Shown here one piece after another: positions 37,896 to 48,545 of a stretch of 64,000 bases of DNA. The stretch spans positions 117,007,858-117,071,857 of the forward strand of contig OZ023265.1 in NCBI GenBank assembly GCA_964006375.1, written 5' to 3'. Position numbers and translations under genes: made by a program. The first letter of the stretch is position 1; every line of letters starts with the position of its first letter. The notes beneath the pieces are model-generated. The model saw nothing but the letters and a program-made list of their open reading frames with translations, was not told the DNA's origin and made no database searches. The stretch comes from Tillus elongatus. Lineage: Eukaryota > Arthropoda > Insecta > Coleoptera > Cleridae.

Positions 37896-39069
37896 TCATG
37901 TTGTATATGCTATATACCTCGTATGTAGCGTAAATAATGATTTTAGTTTCTAATTACGAGTTCTTGTTAATTTGTAATATGACAATTATTTTGCGTCACA
38001 AAAACTTTTGGTACTTAAAATTGAACAATTCTTATTGAAAATCGCATACACACTCCATTAGTGCCAATCGTATAATAACATGTCCAGTTATGAGTTTTTG
38101 AATGTAAGCGATAATAAATCTGGTGAATGTAAATCGAATGCAAGCAATTTTGAATTTGAAGGGGTTGGATGGGGCGTTGCTAGGGTAGCCCAGAGTTGCC
38201 GATGCTAATTGGCAAACTGGTTCGACAGAAAGTTAGTATGCATGAGCAAACAAATTCGCTGATTGAACATTAGACCAAAAAATGCCATGAACCTGATTTA
38301 CCTTGCGTATTACCGACTCGATAAATACATTGTTCAGCACTGATAAAAGTGAAATATTGCTATCGCTCTCTCTCGCTCTCTCTCTCTATGCTGCTGCATT
38401 ATATGATATTTTAGAACTCTAATATTCGTAGAATAGTCAATACGTACTAGTTTTTAATCACGTTTATCTCACAGAGCAGTAATTGCAGATTATGTTAAGG
38501 ATGTCCATTCGTGCTAGGCACTGCAATTTTCTGTCTGAAATACAAAATAAAAAAGGGTTTTAAATGTACAGGATCACATCTACATACAACTAACTTAGTC
38601 ACGTAACATTTTATGTGTAAAGCAAATTCTAACATTTCAACATCATGGTGTTACAACCGTAAAACAGAAAAAAATGTGTGCAGAGAAACTAAAAAACTGC
38701 CTGGCGACTGAATTTGACGTATCAGCATGTAGTGTTAAAGTACAAAGTCCAGGAGTGCATTGTTTAGTTAGATGGAGCGCCTCTCTGTGTGTATTTAATA
38801 TACACATCAAATTGAAGATTAAAAAAAATCATGCGTACCACAGTCTGAAGGCGATGACGCCTTGTCATTGCAACAATGACTCTCTGTCTCCAGTAGCTCT
38901 CTTCATTTCATTGTGGCTTCTACGCTTTATCACTTGTTCGAAGTTTTTAGAAAATTTTCCTTTGGTATACCTCTTCCTTTTTTCTAAGTATGTGTCCTCC
39001 AGATAATGTTATCAGCAAGTTATTATGTCTAACAATATGTATCAACAAATTTTACCTTTCTCCCCTCAA
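37895..39069. other. Spacer with a short TC repeat
   Basis: A CT/CTCG run is at 38363-38388 (CTCTCTCTCGCTCTCTCTCT). The frame at 38674-39006 (110 codons) has no recognisable motif; its middle is hydrophobic, but I cannot call it a gene. Confidence 0.45.
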
Positions 39070-39535
39070 TTTTAGCAAGCATCTTTCTTCTCTCACATCT
39101 TCTAGCCACATCTATTAGTGTTTCTATTGGTGTACGCAGTCTTATTCAAAGTACAGCCTGCTGCTCATACATTATGACACTCCATATGCATCATTCGATG
39201 GAAGTCTTACTCAGACCCATGTGAAAATGTTTACTAGTAATAATAGTATCGAATACTTGCTTTGCCATCGCGATCCGCGTTCTCAGGTATTTGTTGCATT
39301 CACCACTATCCGTATCAATACACTCAAGGTAGGCACATTTCTACTTTTTCAAGTGGTTGCTCGTTTCTATATACATCCATTTCCGAAATCCTATCCGTAC
39401 TTATCTTCATCACGTACTTTTGTTTTTGTCACATTGCTTTTTAATTTAATTTGATCAAATACACCTTCCGCCACACCCAGCATCCTTTGTATTTTTTTCC
39501 GTTCTCTTACCAGCGCTATGTCATCTGCTTACCTT
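39070..39535 (-). pseudogene. RTE-like reverse transcriptase fragment
   Basis: Minus strand from 39535: a stop codon followed by ADDIALVRERKKIQRML (the tyrosine of YADD is the stop), then GVAEGVFDQIKLKSNVTKTK. Farther down are worn pieces resembling a downstream RT segment. This order fits the palm region of RTE-type LINEs. It ends where LINE family J begins on the other strand. Confidence 0.8.
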
Positions 39536-40400
39536 ACGCAATGGACTGGGAATAAGATGCCCCAACTTTAGACTCGCTAAGTCTCTAGAAAAAACTTCCA
39601 CCATCTTCACAGCAGAAATGCTTGCAATCAATCTCTGTGTAAAGGAGTTCATACAAAAACGTCTCAGAAATAAAGATATCTGCATCCTGTCGTACACTCA
39701 GACTGACTGTCCGGCAGTACTAGAGACTCTGGAACCTTTTACAATCGAGTCTAAACTGACCTGGCAGTGAAAAAATCCTTGAAGCAAATGGCTGCGAACA
39801 ACAAAGTAACTTTCATATGGGTACCAGGGGATCAAGCTACTGAATGAAATGGGGAAGATATAGCTTTGCAAAAACGGCGGCAACTTTTATGGCACAGAGA
39901 TTTATGGTGGACTAACAAAAAGCCACGTAAGAGGTGAACTTTATACTTGGGAGAAGAATCAAATGTTGTCATACTGGAGGAGAACGCCAGGCTATCAACA
40001 GAGAAGTCTGAACTGTTTCTTCGATCGAACAGGAACGACTTGAGATTGATTACAGCACTTTTCACAGGACATTCTCCAGTAACACCTTATGAAATTAAGT
40101 AAGGCGGGCAATGAAAACTGCAGATGCTGAACTCAGCAGCAGAAACAACAGAAATCTTGCTATTCGACTGCATGACTAGGTTCTGCAAAAGGCTTAAATA
40201 CCTTGGAGGGTGACCCTAACATCTCAGAAAATAAATAAAATAGCCCTCAAGAAGATAGTGGATTACGTAAAAAGTCTTAACTTTTTGAGCAACTGTTAGG
40301 GAAAATAGTCATACACAAAAGACTTATTGGGGTTGCGCTGAGAGGCCGAAGGCCTACACGACTCATTAAACAACCTGCAATTCTGCAATCTATGTAATGG
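39536..40400 (+). pseudogene. LINE family J copy 1: RNase H and 3' UTR
   Basis: Plus strand, frameshifted. Visible are FTAEMLAINLCVKEFIQ (RNase H glutamate block), DCPAVLETLEPFTIESKLT, NNKVTFIWVPGDQATE (VPGH changed to VPGD) and YGGLTKSHVRGELYTWEKNQ. The 3' end contains GCGCTGAGAGGCCGAAGGCC and ACACGACTCATTAAAC, also found in 54047-54385. It belongs to the I-group of non-LTR elements. Confidence 0.85.
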
Positions 40401-40617
40401 AATCGTTGTCCAGTATTATGATTCCTGCTGTCTTTTCCATCAGCTAGTAACTGTATCTTCTGTTAGTCAGAGCTCATGAAGAATTTTGAGTAAGTGTTTT
40501 GGATACTTAGATATTTAGCACATTAAACCTTATTACTATCCCAGTAGAAAACGAAAATTTTTGCTGGCCGTTTGCGGTAGGTAGGTTGCTTCGCATTATG
40601 AAAATGTTGTGAAACAA

Positions 40618-40690
<73 letters not shown>

Positions 40691-40899
40691 GTTACCAGTA
40701 TGTCTTTGTGTGCTTGGATATACCCTGATTGTGTATTATATTCACCTGTGCCTGTACGTCTATGTTTTATCTGTTCTGTGGTGTAGTGATGTCGAAATTG
40801 TCTATTTGAAGCATTAAAATATAACCTTGAACTAAAAGGGAACCCTAATCATTAAAATGATGATAATAGTAATAGTACTAATAAAAATAATAATTAGAG
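40401..40899. other. Spacer with one TA array
   Basis: Contains a (TA)n array at 40620-40687 (68 bp). Nothing else is recognised. Confidence 0.6.
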
Positions 40900-42108
40900 A
40901 CAGATGCAGAGACAAAAGATACGGTTAGACTGTTTCGACCTCAAGAAACCCGATCAAGATTACGTCCCTACTGTTACTTCGAGTGTGGATGAGCGCCGGC
41001 GCGCTTGGAGCGAGCTGGAGCTGTATGGACGCTTCGCCATATGTCTAACGGCACCTAACGTTGACCTCCGCGCATGAACGGAATGGTTAAGGGCAGCAGG
41101 GTTGATTGCTGAAACTGAGGAATTTATATGCGTGATGCAAGATCAGGTTATTAGCAAGCGCGCGTACCAGCGGCCCACCATGAAGAAGGATGTCAGCGAC
41201 CTGTGTAGACTAAAAGCCGGAAATCATTCAGCATGTGACGAGCACTTGTGCTTCTCTGGCTCAGTCAAATTACAAGAAACGCCATTATAACGTGGCCAAG
41301 GTCGTCCGTCAGACCTTGGCAAAACATTACGGCCTTATCGAGTCAGAAGTCCCCTACTATAAATGCAAGCCCTAAGGTGTAGGTTAAAAGGGTCAGGTAA
41401 GGCTGTTGTGGGACCTTCCACCGACAGTGCTGTTGAAAGCCACAGGCCTCACATCTTGACTATTGACCAGGGAAACCGAAAAGCTTTCATTGTGGATATT
41501 GCAGTGCCGCTCGACCACAATTTCCTTTCGATGATAGGGATAGAAGCAACAAAAGTACCAACCACTCGCAGTCGACTTGGTCGACTTGCACAAGCTGGGA
41601 GATGTTCAGATCATCCCAGTGGTCATATCAACAAATGGACTTGTAACACCAGACTGGCAGAAACTGACCACCGTTCTCCCACTTACTACCGCTCATTTAA
41701 GAACAATGCAGAAAGCAGCGATCCTTGGGTCATCCTATATCGTCATGAAATTACTATTCCTGTAACCATACGAAAATAAAATGTTATGTTTACCGCTATA
41801 GTCTCTGGGTGGATAAAGATGAACGTGATGCACATCTCTTGTTTCGTGAGGGACCGACTGCGCCACGGGGACAAAGAAAAGAACAAAAGAATAAATAATA
41901 ATATAAATAATGCTTGCGACTGCCCACACAGTGCGGAGACTCCTGGAAAATGAGGATGTGTCGCGTTGTTGTTCAGGGCCCGATAACTTGGAAAAGGCTC
42001 CATCTGAGCTCAGTCCCTTTGGTATTTCAGATACCTGGAATGAGTGAATGTTCCCCTTTGAGGGAGAGTGAAAGCCATTCAGGCTAAAGTCGATAATAAT
42101 AATAATGA
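40900..42108 (+). pseudogene. LINE with C-terminal endonuclease-like domain and (ATA)n tail
   Basis: Plus strand. LKKPDQDYVPTV and AWSELELYGRFAICLTAPNV are followed by WLRAAGLIAETEEFICVMQD with QVISKRAYQRP. A knuckle region is damaged. Then VAKVVRQTLAKHYGLIESEV leads to RPHILTIDQGNRKAF, IVDIAVPLDHNF and, after a frameshift, LHKLGDVQIIPVVISTNGLV and LRTMQKAAIL. The order matches the segment downstream of RT in a LINE group with a C-terminal nuclease-like domain. P-[HD]-I...D-I-A-V-P resembles a PD-(D/E)XK core, which is an inference. It ends with a 3' UTR and GATAATAATAATAATGA. Confidence 0.8.
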
Positions 42109-42539
42109 TTTTTATTGTTTAAAATTGTACAACATGCCAATACAAATAAGTCCTGCGACTTGTGAAGTATTTTGTCGTAATTTTGCAAAGATCGTTCTAA
42201 ATATGTTTGACATACACCACATAATGAATGGCAGTTGAGTAAAATTTTCAACACAAAGATGGGGCATAAAAGGTGTTGCTATCTTATTCCCACTCACTCT
42301 CCTTATGGCAATATCTAACTCTACCTATTTTTCTTAAACTCTTGGTAAGGTTAGCAAACCAGGTAGAAAAATCAAATAGAAACAGAAGTAGAAACATACA
42401 AATATTACAAATGGTCCTCATCTCTGTGTGCGTGCGGTAGATATAACCACATCTATTATTGTCGATCTCACTTGTGCTTTAGAAAATCGATATTGAAAAC
42501 ACGGCCGGGTCCTATCCAGTTAAATCACATTTCAATGGT
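42109..42539. other. Spacer, nothing recognised
   Basis: AT-rich, without coding or repeat content noticed. Confidence 0.5.
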
Positions 42540-43225
42540 TTGAATTTCTCTTGTTTTTAATTGTATTCAAGATGTGGGGATTTATTTTCTTTGTATATAT
42601 CAAATAGTTTGTTATATGAATGTTCGTTTGATTTGTGAGTTGTTGTCTTTTGGTACTCAGTAATATTGTTTACAAGTATATTCATAACAGAATGTAGCAT
42701 TGGCGTAACTGTTACTAAACTTTTCTGAAGCGTCTTTGAAAGAAACATTTTCATATCTCTTTATATTTTTATGGACTTTTTTTAATTGGTTAGGTACAGA
42801 GTTTAAGATCTGTAGCACGAACTTCTCATTTGCAATGAATACAGACAGGTAGGGTTTCTGAGCTGCGGTGATTACTATTATGCTCCCCGCCACATTTGCT
42901 AGACCGTTTCCTACCCTCACAATGAGTGCTCATATGCCCATAACGTAGGCGATTCAAACATTGATGTACTTTAACGTAAGCTTCCAGTGGAAAAGGTATT
43001 CCCTCTATCACTGCGTTATTAGACAGTACTTGCCCACTGAAGGCACTGAATGTGTTAGTACTTACGAGGTAAGTGCCAAAATTTCCCGGCCTGACATAGA
43101 TCCAGGGTATCGTAGCCTGTCAAATTCTGGAAGGACTTTGGTTCTTGTCTTATTAGCATTGGAAAAAACAAAGATTGATTTTATGTCATTTAAATTTCTT
43201 ATAACCGTCACTTGTTCATCACGAT
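42540..43225 (-). pseudogene. LINE ORF1 (Gag-like) relic with CCHC knuckles
   Basis: Minus strand from 43225: NANKTRTKVLPEFDRLRYPG, then IEGIPFPLEAYVKVHQCL. Next are NRLRYGHMSTHCEGRKRSSK and CGGEHNSNHRSSETLPVCIH, which are two or three zinc-knuckle units with the second cysteine of the first replaced (CLNR). The tail KRYENVSFKDASEKFSNSYA is typical of ORF1 proteins of insect jockey-like LINEs. The product would bind element RNA. Frameshifts near 42900 and 43030 make it dead. No matching RT lies beside it. Confidence 0.85.
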
Positions 43226-43235
43226 GTCAGTAGTC

Positions 43236-43838
43236 CCGAAAACTGAGTATAGAGCTTTATTAAATTCCGTATTCGAGAAGGTCTTCCACCTCGAAGCATC
43301 AAAAATCGGCTGGATGGGGTGTACGGGAGAAATTCTCCGTCTTATTCTGTAGTAAAAGATTGGTCGAAACGGTTCAGAATGGGGCCGGAATCCTTAAAAT
43401 ATGGCGCAAGAACAGGAAAGACGATGGAGGTGGTCACGAATAACAAGATGTCCTTTGTTGAAGATCTCGCATTAAGAAAACAACTCTTGAAAGTGAAAGA
43501 ATTATCGAAAATGTCGGGACCTTCAGATACAAGCGTTCGCCGAATTCTCCACGAACATTCAGGCATGAATTAAGTTAGTGCAAAGTGGGTCCCCAAACAT
43601 CTTTCAGCAGTTCAGCGGCGGCGTCCTGTTGGCTGTACCCGATCCTTTTTGGACCTCTGTGGACAAAACCCTGTGGACACGTTGAATACAATTGTCACAG
43701 AGATGAAATTATGGTTCTCGAAATGATCTCTTGTGCAAAAGGGAGTCAATGGAATGGAGACGTAAAGGAGTAGCACTGCCAAGAAAGTTCAAGGTCTGTC
43801 TACAAAACTGTGACAAAAAAGGGATGGCTGCAATTTTA
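43236..43838 (+). pseudogene. Mariner transposase, N-terminal half
   Basis: Classical mariner-family transposase. The HTH domain is IREGLPPRSIKNRLDG with YGRNSPSYSVVKDWSKRFRM, then LKVKELSKMSGPSDTSVRRI and LHEHSGMN. A stop follows. WVPKHLSAVQRRRPVGC, FLDLCGQNPVDTLNTIV, the first catalytic aspartate in HRDEIMVLE (another frame) and KRESMEWRRKGVALPRKFKV come next. It breaks off at AAIL, where the TAH subfamily C repeat starts. The C-terminal half is at 45905-46320. Confidence 0.92.
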
Positions 43839-43860
43839 ATGAATTTTTATTATTGTATTG

Positions 43861-43861
<1 letters not shown>

Positions 43862-43952
<91 letters not shown>
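43862..43952. repeat. (TA)n array in TAH subfamily C
   Basis: 91 bp of pure TA, then GTATATGTCTCCGGAGC, the small palindrome TCTCCGGAG(C) included. Confidence 0.97.
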
Positions 43953-43958
<6 letters not shown>

Positions 43959-44319
43959 GTCTCCGGAGCTATACACAACAAATAGTCAACTGATTTGAAC
44001 GAATCCTGGCACATTTCGTTAAGACTACGAGCAAGTTGGTAAATCAGCTTTAACGGCGATTTATTTCACCAAAAAATATACAACAATATTTTGAATGCGC
44101 TATATTTGTGAAAGTATTTGAGTAGCTGGAATGAGACTTTAGATGTAGCTAGAAATAATGCAAATAAACCTCTGTTGTGAATTTCAAGTAATTTGGTTCA
44201 CAAAATTTGGAGTTTTTTCCAAATTAAAAATAAAACCTGAAAGACACGAATTGAAACGACTTCAGTGGTTAAAGTATGATGCCAGACAAAGACAGAGTAG
44301 TCACCAACCTCGATAGAGA

Positions 44320-44668
44320 GCCTCGGTGGTTCAGTGGTAAGAAAGTGTGCCTCTGAACCGAAGGGTACTGGGTTCGATCCCAGGGTACTCCTTTCACTTC
44401 TTCAGTACATACTGTACGATTAACATCAACCGAGGTTGTGGCATCATATTTGAGCAAGTTGAATGTCTGCACTTTCGTCCTTCGGAGAGGGCGTAAAGCC
44501 GTCGGTACCGTGTCCAATCCATGTTGGGCACGTTAAAGATCCTCCTTACAGAAAGGCAGGGGTTCGGCAACATTTCCAGGATAGTAAGGTGAAACTGCTT
44601 CCTGGCGTCGATGATTGGCCATTGTCGCGGAAATAGCCGACGTTGAAGAAATAAACACACACACACAC
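44320..44668 (+). mobile_element. tRNA-derived SINE, copy 1
   Basis: The head GCCTCGGTGGTTCAGTGGTA resembles the 5' half of glycine tRNA and contains an A-box. GGGTTCGATCCCAG at 44370-44383 is a near-perfect B-box. After 65 bp the body is unrelated to tRNA and includes GAGGGCGTAAAGCCGTCGGT and TGTTGGGCACGTTAAAGATC. The 3' end is GAAGAAATAAACACACACAC. It would be transcribed by RNA polymerase III and mobilised by a LINE. The matching sites at 10320 and 26450 lack it, proving insertion. No clear target duplication was seen. Confidence 0.88.
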
Positions 44669-45639
44669 CTATTTCGCGTAGGTTGATACATATATACTAC
44701 AGGCATACATCACAATGCAGTAAAACCAAACAAAATAAAACACGTAAGACGGGATCGCCATGACATGCTAATGTGCAACGCCACACCCTGGCGATCCCAC
44801 CCCAATTACGCCTTCGGGTATATTCGGGTGCGCGGATTTATAAAATGTTCAAATATCCTAATTTGATAGTGAGAGGGAAAATTGGGATCAGCTACTTGAA
44901 CTAAAAACCAGATGGGACAGTGGGTTTTGTTTATTTATTATAGCTTGGCGGTTCTGTTTGAGGTTAAGCAAATGATTGTATAATCAAAGAATAATAACGT
45001 GTTTTGTTTATTTATTATGATTTGACAGTTTTGTTTTGAGGTTGAGTAGTAAATAATTGTCATTGGACTAATATAACAATTTTATAAATTTTTCAAGTAA
45101 GTAAATTATTTGAATAAATAGTTGACTTGACTTGACTTTTATTAGTTCGGGAGTAGAAACATGTTGTTTGTTTTCACCTGCTGTAAAAAACTATTAAATT
45201 GAATCGCAGAAAAAATCAAGGTCTGGATGGTTTCTTATATAAAATGAGGCTCACAGAACATAACACACATTAGATAAAGTAACCAGTCCAGCGAACATTT
45301 TTATTGTTAATATTAGTAATTTTTTATTAAGAAAATTCACTAACAGAATTTATTTAAAAAAAATTGTTGTTCTAAAAACCGGTTCGATTAGTTTCAGTAA
45401 GACGAAATCATCCAGGCGATTAACAAGAAAGAATACCTGCCACGTTTATAATTTGGTACAGATGAATTAAATTTTCTTCTGGAAAGCTTTTCTAACTTTA
45501 ATGAAATTTGTAATACAGTAGGTACATAGATTCACCAAATTTTAATTTTCAAGCTTCATAAAAAATTGAGTTTTGGGCATTTAAATTTTTTCTCAAAAGG
45601 AGTAAGAACACAAGATTTGAATATTTTTTATGATAACAG

Positions 45640-45675
45640 AGAGAGAGGAGAGAGACAGAGAGAGAAAGAGAGAAA
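45640..45675. repeat. (GA)n simple repeat
   Basis: GAGAGAGAGGAGAGAGACAG and following, within the 3' segment of the TAH copy. The other copies lack it. Confidence 0.9.
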
Positions 45676-45904
45676 ATATCTTCAAATGAGCGTACATTAG
45701 GACCTCTAAACACGAGCTTCGACGTCTGTTTAAATTAGAAGTACTACTTTTAGTAATATGTCGTATTAATCGTGTACAATTCTTATGAAAATTCACTCTT
45801 ATAACGCACTTGCTGCGTCAAGAAATTTTGTTGGGATTGTGAGAGTATTCTTCTCAGAAACCTTAAGTAGCGTAAAACCACATTCAATATTATTCATATT
45901 ATGC

Positions 45905-46320
45905 AACATTCCAGCATAAATGCCGACAAAATATTGGGGAGAAAAAACGTGGGAAACCGACCATAGACGTGGGTTTGCTCCATGAAAATGCACCCGTGCA
46001 TACTGCCGGAATTGTACAAGCTGCAATTCGTGACTGTGCTTTTGAACAAATTGATCACCCTTCGTATAGTCCAGATATAGCTCCCAGTGACTACTACTTA
46101 TTTGTAAATTTGAGAAAGGGCACCATTTCTGTGACGATGAAGAGGTGAAAGCTGAAGTTTGGGCACATTTTGAGGACAAACCGAAAGAATATTTTTGAGG
46201 GGTATCGAATTCTTGCTGAAACGATGTAATAAGTGCATTGTTAGGGGAGAACTATATTGAAAAACAAAATTTAATTGCGAGTCTACGGAGTTTCTTCCAT
46301 AGTCGGGGCAAGAAATTTTG
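45905..46320 (+). pseudogene. Mariner transposase, C-terminal half
   Basis: KKRGKPTIDVGLLHENAPVH, TAGIVQAAIRDCAF and HPSYSPDIAPSDYYLFVNLR. The spacing from the HEN position to the aspartate of PSDYYLF is 34 residues, as in DD34D mariners. The second catalytic aspartate is replaced by glutamate (HEN for HDN). A frameshift follows in the region matching EEVKAEVWAHFEDKPKEYF, and the end is near LRSFFHSRGKKF at about 46318. With 43236-43838 it would make one transposase lacking about 25-30 residues at the break. Confidence 0.9.
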
Positions 46321-46750
46321 ACGCTCGCCTCGTATTTTATCTCACTATTATCATTGTTCCTTTCAAAAACCTTGAACCTTGCGTTTAAAACTTTTTATTT
46401 TGTATATTTCAAAAGATTTTTCTTCCAGGGTGGCTCAATTATTTTCAATAGATCTCATTGTCATCCTGTACATCATTCCCATTTGCGATGTCTTCTTTTC
46501 CCCTATTAGAGGGAATTTTTACCTTGACCAGTACTCAGATAGCTTATAAAATTTTCTCTATCACAATATTTTATTTCATCATCACAATCACCATCGGCCG
46601 CGTCTGTTTCGTAGAGAACCACAATTAGGACTATTTTGACTTATTAATAATAAAAATTGATAAACCTTATTCGACTGAAATATCATAAACTTTTAAAATC
46701 AGAGACTTCTTTCTAAGATAATTGTGCACCAAAATATATTTACTGCAGTA
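46321..46750. other. Spacer, nothing recognised
   Basis: No coding or repeat content noticed. Confidence 0.5.
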
Positions 46751-47083
46751 GCCTCGATGGCTCTGTGGTAAGAAAGTGTGGCTCTGAAGCTCTAAATCGT
46801 AGTAACGAAATCATTACACATTTTTAGAACAGATTGTAAAATCAACATCTAGTGATGTTGCATTATTGTCTTTGAGCGAGTGACATGTTTGCACATTTTG
46901 CCATTCAGGTGGAATGTGAAGCCGTCAGTCTTGTGCACAATTCAACATTGGACACGTTAAATATCCCTTTCTTGTTGCGGAGTCGAAGAGGTTCGACAAA
47001 ATCTTGACCACAGTGAGATAAGACTGCTCTCTGGCGCCGGTGCTGGTCCAAATCCGTGAAAATAAGCCGAAGATAAAGAAGCA
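46751..47083 (+). mobile_element. tRNA-derived SINE, copy 2, degenerate
   Basis: GCCTCGATGGCTCTGTGGTA aligns with the head of copy 1. The B-box region is worn (AGCTCTAAATCGTAGTAACG). The body keeps GTGAAGCCGTCAGTCTTGTG, TTGGACACGTTAAATATCCC and GCTCTCTGGCGCCGGTGCTG. Length about 333 bp. Divergence from copy 1 suggests an old family. Confidence 0.82.
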
Positions 47084-47849
47084 ATATTCATACCTACGCA
47101 TTTACTGCTACATTTTCACATGGTAAAATGATTCGGAATTTCAATTTTAACAGTGTCTTTCAACATCGGTAAAGCTTGAAAGCAAAGATACCATTTCTGG
47201 GGTGATGCACGTATGTATTTTGGCATTCGTCTTTGCTTATAGGAAAACTTATATTAAACCAGGTATACGTTATTTTAGCCACAGTAACATTAGTTCTAAT
47301 ATTAAAGGAAAAAAGATAAATGTGAATTTTATATATTGGTAGTAGAGAAAACCCAATCGGATTTTGGAATTTCTTATTAGCTTTTAGGGTCTGAAGCCTG
47401 AGATCGAATGTTCCTGTTTTATATGCTTTCAGAAGTAGTTCAAGCATTCGTTCGCTTTCACAGGGACCAAAATTAATTTATTGACTCTCTGAGCGTAGTC
47501 TTCGCTCCATAAGCTCTCCCTCCCAGTGTGTTGCTACATTTTATATGAGCTTCTTAATATTTGTTTGCGTCACAGTTTACAAACTTGTTAGAAACACAAT
47601 AACAGTCAAAACTTCAAGCTGATTTAGCTGATAATTAAGGATAAAGAAACTTCGAAAATGATTAAATGATGATTTGTGATTTTTGTGATGTTTCTCAAAT
47701 ATGGAACAGTTAGATTTAGAAAATAAAATTCATGATTTGACAAAAATAGATTCCGAAGATAACGCATAGACCACTAAAGCTTAATTTTTGGTTCATTTTC
47801 GTAGAAAAATTTCCCATGGCCTTATGACAAGATCACGGCTAATAATTTC
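47084..47849. other. Spacer, nothing recognised
   Basis: About 770 bp with no supported feature. Confidence 0.5.
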
Positions 47850-47902
47850 AGAACATTTATTTAAATGAGCGCAAACTTCGACCTTCAGATCCCATATGCA
47901 AG

Positions 47903-47990
<88 letters not shown>
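47850..47990 (+). repeat. TAH 5' module fragment ending in a TA array
   Basis: TTTAAATGAGCGCAAACTTC, CAGATCCCATATGCAAGC and then 84 bp of TA (47907-47990). What follows is not TAH sequence. Confidence 0.75.
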
Positions 47991-47992
<2 letters not shown>

Positions 47993-48070
47993 ACCCGTTT
48001 CTTCCTTGTTTGGGCTCTTAAATATGCCATATCTATGCCGCAACAGGTCGTCCTTAAGGCAGCTTCTGCT
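47991..48070. repeat. Fragment related to the foldback at 60472
   Basis: AGACCCGTTTCTTCCTTG, GGGCTCTTAAATATGCCATA and CAACAGGTCGTCCTTAAGGC align with the left arm of 60472-60753 (AGACCGGTTTCGTCCTTTTT and CAACAAGTCGACCTTGATGC). Confidence 0.7.
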
Positions 48071-48139
48071 ATACATGTGTCCCACTGGGGTGAAGACGGA
48101 TGTTAATATACAAAGTATTACACCAAACTTCATTTTTTA

Positions 48140-48278
48140 TATTTTTTTTCTTAAAAAAAATCACTTACGAGATTACGACTTTTGAATTTTGACAAAATTT
48201 CTTCAAATAAACGCAAACTAGGACCCCTAGAATCCATATCCGGGGTCAGGTCAGGTCAATAGTTTCCATTTTTATATG

Positions 48279-48348
<70 letters not shown>

Positions 48349-48475
48349 GTGTGTCTGTGTATCACACCGATAACGACTTTTGAATTTTGACAAAATTTCT
48401 TCAAATAAACGCAAACTAGGACCCCTAGAATCCATATCCGGGGTCAGGTCAGGTCAATAGTTTCCATTTTTATAT

Positions 48476-48545
<70 letters not shown>

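Larger units (their letters stand above)
43838..45820 (+). mobile_element. TAH subfamily C copy with nested SINE, splitting a mariner
   Basis: Begins AATGAATTTTTATTATTG and TA array 43862-43952. It continues with the subfamily C body (CAAATTAAAAATAAAACCTG, CAGTGGTTAAAGTATGATGC), the SINE (44320-44668) and the second part of the body (TTGATACATATATACTACAG, GGCGATCCCACCCC). Two GTTTTGTTTATTTATTAT units follow, then the 3' segment GAAAATTCACTCTTATAACG, CACTTGCTGCGTC at 45820. Mariner coding sequence lies on both sides. Confidence 0.82.

Noticed and set aside
38674..39006. 110-codon frame as a possible gene
   Set aside because: No recognisable domain, no splice or promoter evidence, ordinary AT-rich surroundings. 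Left as spacer.
44320..44392. A genuine tRNA gene
   Set aside because: The B-box and D-arm are good, but the anticodon and acceptor arms do not fold properly and the sequence continues into a 3' body repeated at 46751. It is a SINE head.
45799..46179. 126-codon minus-strand frame
   Set aside because: Antisense of the mariner C-terminal half, which is clear on the plus strand.
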